Assembly: GCF_003298775.1 (NCBI RefSeq)
Contig: NZ_QNTQ01000015.1
Coordinates: forward strand, 62,001 to 126,000
Direction of reading: 5' to 3'
Origin: Rhodosalinus halophilus
Lineage (GTDB): Bacteria; Pseudomonadota; Alphaproteobacteria; Rhodobacterales; Rhodobacteraceae
DNA length: 64,000 nucleotides
In this document: piece after piece, positions 8,670-16,812 of the stretch
Position numbering within the stretch: position 1 is the first letter of the stretch
Layout: each line of letters starts with the position of its first letter
The notes under the pieces: model-generated
The model's database searches: none
Seen by the model: only the letters and a program-made list of their open reading frames with translations
Told to the model about the DNA's origin: nothing
Program-made: the position numbers and the translations under genes

Positions 8670-9701
8670 ATGCGGAACACGACATACGGATTGGCCCTGG
8701 CCCTGATGCTCGGCTGGCTTCTGTGGATCGGCAAGCCCGTGCTGCTGCCTGTGCTGGCGGCGGTGATCTCGGTCTATGTGCTGTCCACGGCAGCGGCGAG
8801 CATGGAAGGGCTGCCCGTTCTGGGCCGCCTGCCCGGATGGGCGCGACGCAGCCTGATCCTGATCGGCTTCGCGGTCGCGGTCGTGCTGCTCTTCGTCCTC
8901 GTCATCAACAATCTCGCGCAGGTGCTCGCGGCCCTGCCGCGCTACGAATCCAATCTCGACGCGCTGGTCACGCGCGCCGCGAACCTCATGGGGATCGAGG
9001 ACGAACCCACATGGGAGAACGTGCGCCGCGCCACGATCGACCGGATCGACGCGGGCTCGCTGGTGACGCCCGCGCTGCTCTCGCTCCAGGGCTTCGGCAC
9101 GACGCTCTTTCTCGTGGTGCTCTATGCCAGCTTCTTCATGGCCGAGCGCGGCGTGATGGCGCGCAAGCTCGTCATCGCGATGGGCGGCGAGGAGGCCGGC
9201 AACCGCGCGCTGTCGCTGCTCGCGCGGATCAACGACCGGATCGGCGGCTACCTCTTCGTCAAGACTGTGGTCAACGTGATCCTGGGCGCGATGTCCTATG
9301 CGATCATGCTGGTCCTCGGCATCGAGTTCGCGCTGTTCTGGGCCGTGCTGATCGCCTTTCTCAACTACATTCCCTACATCGGGTCGATCGTCGGCGTTAT
9401 CTTTCCGGTTCTTCTTAGTCTCGCGCAGTTCGGCACGCTCTGGATGGCCAGCGTGGTGCTGGTGACGCTGACCGCCGCGCAGATGTTCGTCGGCGGCTGG
9501 CTGGAGCCGCGCATGATGGGGCGCGCCTTCAATCTCAGCCCCTTCGTCGTGCTGCTCGCGCTTGCGTTCTGGAGCACGCTTTGGGGGCTTCCGGGCGCGC
9601 TTCTGGCGGTGCCGATGACCGCGAGCCTCGTGCTCGTCCTGGCCGAGATCCAGGCGACGCGGCCGCTGGCCGTCATGCTGTCGGCAAGCGGGCGTATCTG
9701 A
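8670..9701 (+). CDS. AI-2E/PerM family transporter
   Basis: The 343-residue membrane protein has two helices near the N terminus (LALALMLGWLLWIGKPVLL and the following segment), a third near residue 70, a central soluble region (about 95-145), then a cluster of hydrophobic helices with the family region around FALFWAVLIAFLNYIPYIGS. The family contains exporters (E. coli TqsA and YdiK relatives) of unproven substrate. The ATG follows a weak ribosome site. A perfect TTGACA hexamer at 8600-8605 may be its -35 box, but no good -10 is at the right distance. It converges on the CNNM-type gene with only 6 bases between the stops. Confidence 0.85.
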   Translation: MRNTTYGLALALMLGWLLWIGKPVLLPVLAAVISVYVLSTAAASMEGLPVLGRLPGWARRSLILIGFAVAVVLLFVLVINNLAQVLAALPRYESNLDALVTRAANLMGIEDEPTWENVRRATIDRIDAGSLVTPALLSLQGFGTTLFLVVLYASFFMAERGVMARKLVIAMGGEEAGNRALSLLARINDRIGGYLFVKTVVNVILGAMSYAIMLVLGIEFALFWAVLIAFLNYIPYIGSIVGVIFPVLLSLAQFGTLWMASVVLVTLTAAQMFVGGWLEPRMMGRAFNLSPFVVLLALAFWSTLWGLPGALLAVPMTASLVLVLAEIQATRPLAVMLSASGRI

Positions 9702-9707
9702 GCCCGC

Positions 9708-10979
9708 TCACTCGGGCGCGCGTTCGACGAGCAGCCGGTCGATGCGCGCGCCGTCCATGTCCACCACCTCGAGGCGCCAGTCGCCCAGCCGGACATGCCG
9801 CCCCTCGGCCGGTGCACCGTCGAGATGCGCGCGCACGAAGCCCGCCGCCGTGGCCGCGCCCCAGTCCCCGCCGACGAGGCCGATGCGGTCGGCGAGCTCG
9901 TCCATCGGCACCGCGCCCGCGACCAGCAGCGAGCCGTCGTCGCGCTCGACGACCTCGGGCGGGGCGTGCGGGCTCTCGTCGAAGCCGCCCGCGATCGCGC
10001 CGAGGATGTCCATCGGCGTGATGATGCCCGCGAACCGTCCGCGCGCCTCGCGCACCAGCAGAATGTGCCCCGGCGAGTCGCGCAGCCGCTCGATCACGTC
10101 GAGTGCCGGCAGCGTCGCGGGCACGACCGGCGCGGGCCGCGCCGCCCGCTCCGCGTCGAATCCCTCCGCCTGCGCGGTCAGCAGGTCGTGGCCGTGCAGC
10201 ACGCCCAGGATATCCTCCGACCCGCCGCGGCGCAGCGGCAGTCGGGAGTGCCCCGAACTGCGGAAGCGCGCGAGGATCGCGCCGAGATCCTCGCCCGCCT
10301 CGGCCGTCTCGACCTCGGCTCGCGGCGTCATCAAGGCACGCGCGCGCCGGTCCGCGAGCCGCATGACGCCGCCCATCATCTCGCGTTCGCGCTTGTGGAT
10401 CACGCCCGCGCCTGCCGCTTCGGCGAGCATCATCCGTATGTCCTCGTCGCTGATCTGCGGCGCCGGCTGCCCCCCTTGACCCAGCACCCGCAGCAGAAGC
10501 CGCCCCGAACGGTCGAGCAGCCAGACGACGGGCGCGGCGATCCGCGACAGCGCGAGCATCGCGGGGGCGACGCGGGCGGCCACGCGCTCCGGCGCAGCGA
10601 GTGCGATCTGCTTGGGCACGAGCTCTCCGACGATGAGCGAGAGATAGGTGATCGCGACGACCACGATGCCGACGCCCACTTCCTGCGCGATCGTCTCCGG
10701 CACTCCCAGCGCGGGGAGCGCGGCCGCGAGGCGCAGGCCCACCGTCGCGCCGGAGAAGGCGCCGGCCAGCACGCCTACGAGTGTGATCCCGATCTGCACG
10801 GTCGAGAGGAAGCGCCCCGGCGCCTCGGCGAGCCCGAGCGCGATGCGCGCGCCCCGATCGCCGCGCTCCGCTTGCGCTCGCAGCCGACCACGGCGTGACG
10901 AGACGATGGCGATCTCCGACATGGCGAGAGCGCCGTTGGCGAGGATCAGAAGGAGGACGAAGGCAAGTTCGAGAAGCAT
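9708..10979 (-). CDS. CNNM/DUF21-CBS-CorC_HlyC membrane protein (hemolysin C-like family)
   Basis: The 423-residue protein has an N-terminal DUF21 membrane domain: LELAFVLLLILANGALAMSE at the start, then helices around VQIGITLVGVLAGAFSG and VGIVVVAITYLSLIVGELVP. A pair of CBS domains follows (about 210-330, with MTPRAEVET and IITPMDILGAIAGG), and a C-terminal CorC_HlyC domain (about 345-420, ending DMDGARIDRLLV). Members are linked to Mg2+/Co2+ efflux or ion homeostasis; the old name hemolysin is misleading. Single gene, stop almost touching the AI-2E transporter gene. Confidence 0.92.
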   Translation of the reverse strand: MLLELAFVLLLILANGALAMSEIAIVSSRRGRLRAQAERGDRGARIALGLAEAPGRFLSTVQIGITLVGVLAGAFSGATVGLRLAAALPALGVPETIAQEVGVGIVVVAITYLSLIVGELVPKQIALAAPERVAARVAPAMLALSRIAAPVVWLLDRSGRLLLRVLGQGGQPAPQISDEDIRMMLAEAAGAGVIHKREREMMGGVMRLADRRARALMTPRAEVETAEAGEDLGAILARFRSSGHSRLPLRRGGSEDILGVLHGHDLLTAQAEGFDAERAARPAPVVPATLPALDVIERLRDSPGHILLVREARGRFAGIITPMDILGAIAGGFDESPHAPPEVVERDDGSLLVAGAVPMDELADRIGLVGGDWGAATAAGFVRAHLDGAPAEGRHVRLGDWRLEVVDMDGARIDRLLVERAPE

Positions 10980-11210
10980 GACTGGTCCGGTTGCATCGGC
11001 GGGTCAGCGACCCGCGGGGAAGGCGAGAGACACGTCCTCTATAGGGCGGCCCGCCGCGGCGGGCGAGGACGCCGTCCGCGCGCGCCGCGCGTTCTGGCAC
11101 CCGGCCGTAATGAACAAGGCGTCGGGTGAAACTGGGATCGGGCGCGCCGTCTTGCGGTCTTTCCGGAACCATCCGCCCATGGCGGCCATTCCCTACCGAA
11201 GGAGGGTTCC

Positions 11211-13457
11211 ATGAGGTGGCGTGATTTCCGGCGTGAGCGGCTCACTCGACCGATCTTCGGCTGGGCCAGGGGCGTGCTTCCCGCGCTCTCCGATACCGAG
11301 CGCGAGGCGCTCGACGCGGGCGAGGCCTGGTGGGAGGCGGAGCTTTTCGCCGGCAATCCGGACTGGAGAAATCTGGGTCACGTCGCGACGCCTCGGCTGA
11401 CCGAAGCCGAACAGGCCTTCCTCGACGGGCCGTGCCAGGAGCTTTGCGCCCTGGTCGACGACTGGACGATCAACCACGAGACGGGCGACCTGCCGCAGGA
11501 GGCGTGGGACTATCTCAAGGAACACCGCTTCTTCGGCATGATCATCCCCGAAGAACATGGCGGCCTGGGATTTTCGGCCTTCGCGCATTCGGAAGTCGTC
11601 AAGACGATCTCGACCCGCTCGCTCACGGCGGGCGTGACGGTGATGGTGCCCAACTCCCTCGGCCCCGGTGAATTGCTGCTGCAATTCGGCACGAAGGAGC
11701 AGCAGGAGCGCTGGCTCCCCCTCCTTGCGCGCGGCGAGGCGATCCCCGCCTTCGCCCTGACCTCCGAAGAGGCCGGCTCCGACGCCGCGAGCATGGTGGA
11801 TGAAGGTGTGATCGAGCATGGAACCTACGACGGCGAAGAGGTGATCGGTCTGCGGCTCAACTGGGCCAAGCGCTACATCACGCTGGGGCCGATCGCGACG
11901 GTGCTCGGGCTCGCGGTGAAGATCCGCGATCCCGGGGGCGTGCTGGGCGGCGATCCCGACCTCGGCATCACCTGCGTCCTGGTGCCGACCGACCTCCCGG
12001 GGGTCGAGACCGGAGATCGGCACATCCCCTGCGGTCATTTCTTCCAGAACGGGCCGACCGAAGGCCGTGATGTCTTCGTGCCGCTCGACAACGTGATCGG
12101 CGGCCGCGACGGTATCGGGCACGGCTGGAAGATGCTGATGAGCGCGCTCGCCGCCGGGCGGGGCATCTCGCTGCCGTCGCAGTCGGCCGGCGCCGCCGCG
12201 ATCGCGGCGCATACCTCCGGCGCTTATGCGCGGGTGCGGCGGCAGTTCGGCCTGCCTGTCGGGAAGTTCGAAGGCGTTCAGGCCCGGCTCGGACGGCTCG
12301 CCTCCGAAGCCTATGCGCTCGACGCCGCGCGGCGGCTGACCTGCGCCGGTCTGGACGAGGGGCGCGCGCTGGCCGTGGTCTCGGGCATCATGAAGGCGCA
12401 TGCCACCTACCGGATGCGCGACGCGCTCAACGACGCGATGGACGTCCACGGCGGCAAGACAGTGATCGACGGGCCGCGCAACTACCTGGGCGCGCTCCAC
12501 CGCGGCGTGCCCATCGGCATCACGGTCGAGGGGGCGAACATCCTCACGCGCAATCTGATCATCTACGGGCAGGGCGCGATCCGCTGCCACCCCTATCTGC
12601 TCGACGAGATGCTGGCGCTCGAAGCGGAGGACGACACGGAGGCGCTCGACCAGTTCGACCGCGCCTTCTGGGCGCATGTGCGACATGCGATGGCAACCTT
12701 CGGCCGCGCGGTCGGCCGCGCGTGGACGGGCGCGGCGCTCGCGCCTGCGCCGAAGAACGCGGGGCCGGTGGCCCGGCACTACCGCCGGATGTCGCGCTAC
12801 GCCGCCGCCTTCGCGCTCTCGTCGGAGCTGGCGCTGCTGGCGCTGGGCGGCAGTCTGAAGCGGCGCGAGATGATCTCGGCCCGGCTCGGCGACATGCTCT
12901 CCGAGCTCTACTTCCTGTCGGCGCTTCTGAAGCGCTGGGAGGACGAGGGCCGCCAGAAGGCCGACCTGCCTCTGGTGCATCATGCCGCCGAAGCGGGTTT
13001 CGCACGTTTGCACACCGCGCTCGACGAGATCGCGGCGAACTTCCCCGCTCGATGGGTCCGGGCGGTGCTGCGGGGCGCGACGCTCGCCGGCGGCAGCCCG
13101 GGCGGGCCGCCGGACGAACTGACGAGGGAATGCGCGGAGCTGCTTCTCGCCCCGTCGGAGACACGCGACCGCATCGTGGCCGGCATCCACCGCGGCTGCG
13201 AGGGCGATGCCATGCGAACGCTCGACGACGCCTTCGAGCGGGTGATCGCCACGGAGGATCTGCGCCGCAGGCTGAAGAAAACCGGCGAATCCCTGGCCGA
13301 GGCGCGCGAGAGCGGCACCCTGACGCCCGATCAGGCCGACGCGCTCGACGCGGCAGAGTCGGCCGTGGCCGAGGTCGTCGCCGTCGATTCCTTCCCGCCG
13401 GAGCGGGTGATGCGCGGCGGCGCCATCCCGCCCAAGCCGAAGGAGGCCGCGGAATGA
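11211..13457 (+). CDS. fadE: Acyl-CoA dehydrogenase, FadE type
   Basis: The 748-residue flavoprotein catalyses the first oxidation of fatty acyl-CoA. It has the long FadE layout rather than the usual 380-residue one. An acyl-CoA dehydrogenase core (about 80-480) carries FFGMIIPEEHGGLGFSAFA, the FAD/substrate loop PAFALTSEEAGSDAASM and DALNDAMDVHGGKTVIDGP. A C-terminal DUF1974-like region (about 480-700) contains the FGRAVGRAW stretch. E. coli FadE has 814 residues, so the N-terminal hydrophobic part is shorter here. GAAGGAGG lies ahead of the ATG. First gene of a four-gene beta-oxidation operon; its stop overlaps the thiolase start (ATGA). Confidence 0.93.
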   Translation: MRWRDFRRERLTRPIFGWARGVLPALSDTEREALDAGEAWWEAELFAGNPDWRNLGHVATPRLTEAEQAFLDGPCQELCALVDDWTINHETGDLPQEAWDYLKEHRFFGMIIPEEHGGLGFSAFAHSEVVKTISTRSLTAGVTVMVPNSLGPGELLLQFGTKEQQERWLPLLARGEAIPAFALTSEEAGSDAASMVDEGVIEHGTYDGEEVIGLRLNWAKRYITLGPIATVLGLAVKIRDPGGVLGGDPDLGITCVLVPTDLPGVETGDRHIPCGHFFQNGPTEGRDVFVPLDNVIGGRDGIGHGWKMLMSALAAGRGISLPSQSAGAAAIAAHTSGAYARVRRQFGLPVGKFEGVQARLGRLASEAYALDAARRLTCAGLDEGRALAVVSGIMKAHATYRMRDALNDAMDVHGGKTVIDGPRNYLGALHRGVPIGITVEGANILTRNLIIYGQGAIRCHPYLLDEMLALEAEDDTEALDQFDRAFWAHVRHAMATFGRAVGRAWTGAALAPAPKNAGPVARHYRRMSRYAAAFALSSELALLALGGSLKRREMISARLGDMLSELYFLSALLKRWEDEGRQKADLPLVHHAAEAGFARLHTALDEIAANFPARWVRAVLRGATLAGGSPGGPPDELTRECAELLLAPSETRDRIVAGIHRGCEGDAMRTLDDAFERVIATEDLRRRLKKTGESLAEARESGTLTPDQADALDAAESAVAEVVAVDSFPPERVMRGGAIPPKPKEAAE

Positions 13458-14737
13458 CCGACGTCCCCGTCTATATCGTCGACGGCGCGCGCACGCCCTT
13501 CCTGCGCGCCCGCGGTGAGCCCGGGCCCTTCACGCCCGTGGACCTTGCCGTGCAGTGCGGGCGGCCCCTGCTGCTGCGCCAGCCCGTCGCGCCAGAGGAT
13601 TTCGACCTGGTGACGCTGGGCTGCGTCAACGTGATCGCGGACGAGATGAACCCGGCGCGGGTCGCGGCGCTGCGGCTGGGAATGGGGCCCGGCATTGTGG
13701 CCTTCACCGAGCAGATCAACTGCGGCTCGGGCATGCTGACCGTGGACACCGGCGCGCGCCGCATCCGTGAGGGGCGTGCCGACCTGGTGCTGGCCGGCGG
13801 GACGGAGGCGCTGAGCCATTCGCCGCTCGTTTTCCGGCAGGAGGCTGTGGAGTGGTTCGCAGGGCTGCAGAAGGCCGACGGCATGGGCGACCGCCTCCGC
13901 AAGGCCGCAGAGCTGCGTCCTGAGTTCTTCAAGCCTGTGATCGGGCTGGAGCGCGGCCTGACCGACCCGATCAGCGAGCTTAACATGGGCCAGACGGCCG
14001 AGGTGCTGGCCTACCGCTTCGGCATTTCCCGGGAGGCGGCAGATGCCTATGCCCTCGAAAGCCATCAGCGCCTTGCGGCCGCGCAGGAGGAAGGGCGTCT
14101 GAACGAGATCGCGCCGGCCTACGACCGCGACGGCGGCTTTCACGATCACGACGACGGCGTGCGCCCCGACACGAGCCTCGAGAAGCTGGCCGGCCTGAAA
14201 CCTGCCTTCGAGAAGCCCTTCGGCAAGGTCACGCCGGGCAATTCCTCGCAGATCACCGACGGCGCCTGCTGGCTGGTGCTCGCCTCCGAGGCCGCGGTGG
14301 AGCGGCACGGGCTGACGCCCATCGCCGCGATCCGCGACGCGGAGTGGTCGGCGCTCGACCCCTCGGTGATGGGGCTGGGCCCGACGCTCTGCGTGACCGA
14401 GATGCTGAAGCGGCGCGGCATGGGGGAGGCCGAAGTCGATCTATGGGAGATCAACGAGGCTTTCGCGGCGCAGGTGCTGGCCTGTCTGGCGGCCTGGGAG
14501 GACGCGGAATACTGCCGCGACGTGCTTGGGCTCGACGAGCCCTTCGGCACGGTGCCGCGCGAGCGGCTCAACGTCGACGGCGGCGCCGTGGCGATCGGGC
14601 ATCCCGTGGGCACCAGCGGTGCCCGCATCGTGCTGCACCTCGCGCAGGAGATGGCGCGCCGAGGGTCAAACCGCGGCGTGGCCACGGAGTGCATCGGAGG
14701 CGGGCAGGGCGGCGCGATGCTGCTGGAGGCGGCATGA
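13454..14737 (+). CDS. fadI: Acetyl-CoA C-acyltransferase (3-ketoacyl-CoA thiolase, FadI-like)
   Basis: The 427-residue thiolase cleaves 3-ketoacyl-CoA with CoA to give acetyl-CoA. All catalytic motifs are intact: the nucleophilic Cys in QINCGSGML (about residue 93), NEAFAAQ, GGAVAIGHPVGTSGAR with the catalytic His, and ECIGGGQGGAM with the second Cys. The length matches the FadI/mitochondrial trifunctional beta type (about 430) better than the short FadA type. Translationally coupled to genes on both sides by 4-bp overlaps, as expected for subunits of one beta-oxidation complex. Confidence 0.93.
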   Translation: MTDVPVYIVDGARTPFLRARGEPGPFTPVDLAVQCGRPLLLRQPVAPEDFDLVTLGCVNVIADEMNPARVAALRLGMGPGIVAFTEQINCGSGMLTVDTGARRIREGRADLVLAGGTEALSHSPLVFRQEAVEWFAGLQKADGMGDRLRKAAELRPEFFKPVIGLERGLTDPISELNMGQTAEVLAYRFGISREAADAYALESHQRLAAAQEEGRLNEIAPAYDRDGGFHDHDDGVRPDTSLEKLAGLKPAFEKPFGKVTPGNSSQITDGACWLVLASEAAVERHGLTPIAAIRDAEWSALDPSVMGLGPTLCVTEMLKRRGMGEAEVDLWEINEAFAAQVLACLAAWEDAEYCRDVLGLDEPFGTVPRERLNVDGGAVAIGHPVGTSGARIVLHLAQEMARRGSNRGVATECIGGGQGGAMLLEAA

Positions 14738-16812
14738 GGGTTCTGGAGCATCTCGGGGAGACGCGGCTGGAACTGGGCCCGGCGCATGACGCGCCGGCGG
14801 AAGGTCCGTGGCGGCTGGCGCGCGACGAGGACGGCATCGCCTGGCTGGTGCTCGACCGCGGGGACGGGTCGACCAACGCCATCGGCCGCGACGTGCTGGA
14901 AGGGCTGGACCGGGCTCTGGAGGATCTGGAAGCTGACCCTCCCACGGCACTGGCCATCCGCTCTGCCAAGCCTGCGGGCTTCGCGGCCGGGGCGGACATC
15001 CGCGAACTCAAGACCATGACGGGCGAGGAAGAGATCGCCCAGCTGCTCGCGGGCGGCCTGCGGGTACTCGACCGGCTCGAGGCGCAGGACTACCCCACCG
15101 TCGCGGTGATCCACGGTCACGCCCTCGGCGCGGGGCTGGAACTGGCGCTTGCCTGCGATCACCGCATCTTCGTCGGCAACGCGCATGCGGGGCTTCCCGA
15201 GGTGAAACTCGGCCTGCATCCGGGGCTCGGCGGTACGGTGCGGCTGCCTGCGCTGATCGACCCGGTCGAGGCGATGACGATGATGCTGACCGGCAAGCCC
15301 GCCTACGCCAGCAAGGCCAGGCGCCTGGGCCTTGCCGACGCCGTGACCGAGGAGCGGCATGTTCGCGCCGCCGTGCAGGCGGCCGCGAAGGGCCAGCTCG
15401 AGAAAAACGGGCGCGGCTGGACGGAGCGGGCGAAGGCGAGCTATCCGGGGCGCACCCTGGCGGCGCAGCAGATGCGGTCGAAGACCGAGCAGAAGGCTCC
15501 GAAAGAGCACTACCCCGCGCCGCACGCCCTTATCGACCTCTGGCTGAAAGCGGGCGACGATCCGAAGGAGATGCAGAAGGGCGAGACCGCCTCCTTCGTG
15601 CGGCTTCTTGGATCGGACACGGCCCGCAACCTGATGCGCGTCTTCGAGTTGCGCGAGGGGCTCAAGAAAGCCGCGAAGGGCGCGCAGGACGTGCGCCACG
15701 TCCATGTCGTCGGCGCGGGCGAGATGGGCGGCGACATCGCCGCCTGGTGCGCGCTCAAGGGCTTTCGCGTGACGCTCTTCGACATCGCGCCCGAGGGGAT
15801 CGCGCCCGTTGTCCCGCGCGCAGCGGAGGTCTGCAAGCGCGCCCACCTCGGCGGGGCCGAGACGCGCGACGCGCTCGACCGGCTGATCCCGGATCCGGAT
15901 GCGCACGGAGTGCCGCACGCCGATCTGGTGATCGAGGCGGCGCCCGAGACGGAGGAGATCAAGCGCGACATCTACGCGACGCTCGAGCCGCGCATGAAGG
16001 AGGGCGCGCTGCTCGCCTCCAACACCTCCAGCCTGTCGCTTGCCACGCTGGCGGATGGTCTGGACCGGCCCGACCGCTTCGGGGGGCTGCACTTCTTCAA
16101 TCCTGTGGACAGGATGGAGCTGGTTGAAGTGGTGCAGCACGACCGGAGTTCGGATGCGACGGGCGAGAGGCTGGCCGCCTTTGCCGCAGCCCTCGACAGG
16201 CTGCCTGCGCCGGTCGCGGACTCGCCCGGATTTCTCGTGAACCGCGCGCTCACGCCCTACCTGATGGAGACGCTGCTGCTGCTCGGCGAGGGGGCGGAGA
16301 AGGAGGCGCTGGACCGCGAAGCCGAAGGCTTCGGGATGCCGGTCGGGCCGGTGGAACTGGCCGACCGCGTCGGGCTCGACATCTGCCTCAGCGTGGCCGA
16401 CAGCCTGAAGCACGACGTCGACAGGCCGATGGCCGAGATACCCGGCTGGTTCCGCGAGAAGGTGGAGAAGGGCGATCTGGGGCAGAAGTCCGGAACGGGG
16501 TTCTACGAGTGGTCCGACGGTGCCCCGCAGAAGGGCAATCGCGCGGGCGATGCGCCGCAGGAGGCGCTGGACCGGATGATCCTGCCCATGCTCGACGCCT
16601 GTGTTGAATGCCTGCGCCGGTGCGTCGCCCGCGACGAGGACGAGATCGACGCCGCGATGATCTTCGGCACCGGCTTCGCGCCCTTCCGCGGCGGGCCGAT
16701 GGCCTACCTGCGTCACCGCGGCGTGAAGGACGCGCGGGCCTCGCTCGAACGACTGGCAGAGGCGCACGGGCCGCGATTCACCCCGGATGACGGCTGGAGC
16801 GGCCTTGACTGA
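14734..16812 (+). CDS. fadJ: Fatty-acid oxidation complex alpha subunit (enoyl-CoA hydratase / 3-hydroxyacyl-CoA dehydrogenase)
   Basis: The 692-residue bifunctional protein performs steps two and three of beta-oxidation. The N-terminal crotonase domain (about 25-210) has AGADIRELK, the oxyanion-hole stretch HGHALGAGLELALACDHR and a catalytic-region Glu in GLPEVKLGLHPGLGG. The dehydrogenase part (about 315-600) starts with the NAD-binding VHVVGAGEMGGDIA and continues with SNTSSLSLATLA and GLHFFNPVDRMELVE, holding the catalytic His region. A C-terminal dehydrogenase repeat ends near the stop (FGTGFAPFRGGPMAYL). It starts inside the thiolase stop and overlaps the next gene by 26 bases. Confidence 0.94.
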   Translation: MRVLEHLGETRLELGPAHDAPAEGPWRLARDEDGIAWLVLDRGDGSTNAIGRDVLEGLDRALEDLEADPPTALAIRSAKPAGFAAGADIRELKTMTGEEEIAQLLAGGLRVLDRLEAQDYPTVAVIHGHALGAGLELALACDHRIFVGNAHAGLPEVKLGLHPGLGGTVRLPALIDPVEAMTMMLTGKPAYASKARRLGLADAVTEERHVRAAVQAAAKGQLEKNGRGWTERAKASYPGRTLAAQQMRSKTEQKAPKEHYPAPHALIDLWLKAGDDPKEMQKGETASFVRLLGSDTARNLMRVFELREGLKKAAKGAQDVRHVHVVGAGEMGGDIAAWCALKGFRVTLFDIAPEGIAPVVPRAAEVCKRAHLGGAETRDALDRLIPDPDAHGVPHADLVIEAAPETEEIKRDIYATLEPRMKEGALLASNTSSLSLATLADGLDRPDRFGGLHFFNPVDRMELVEVVQHDRSSDATGERLAAFAAALDRLPAPVADSPGFLVNRALTPYLMETLLLLGEGAEKEALDREAEGFGMPVGPVELADRVGLDICLSVADSLKHDVDRPMAEIPGWFREKVEKGDLGQKSGTGFYEWSDGAPQKGNRAGDAPQEALDRMILPMLDACVECLRRCVARDEDEIDAAMIFGTGFAPFRGGPMAYLRHRGVKDARASLERLAEAHGPRFTPDDGWSGLD

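Noticed and set aside
11049-11064. Perfect 16-bp palindrome GCCCGCCGCGGCGGGC before the fadE gene
   Set aside because: Made only of G and C in a region where such strings are common by chance; no adjacent regulator and no second copy noticed.
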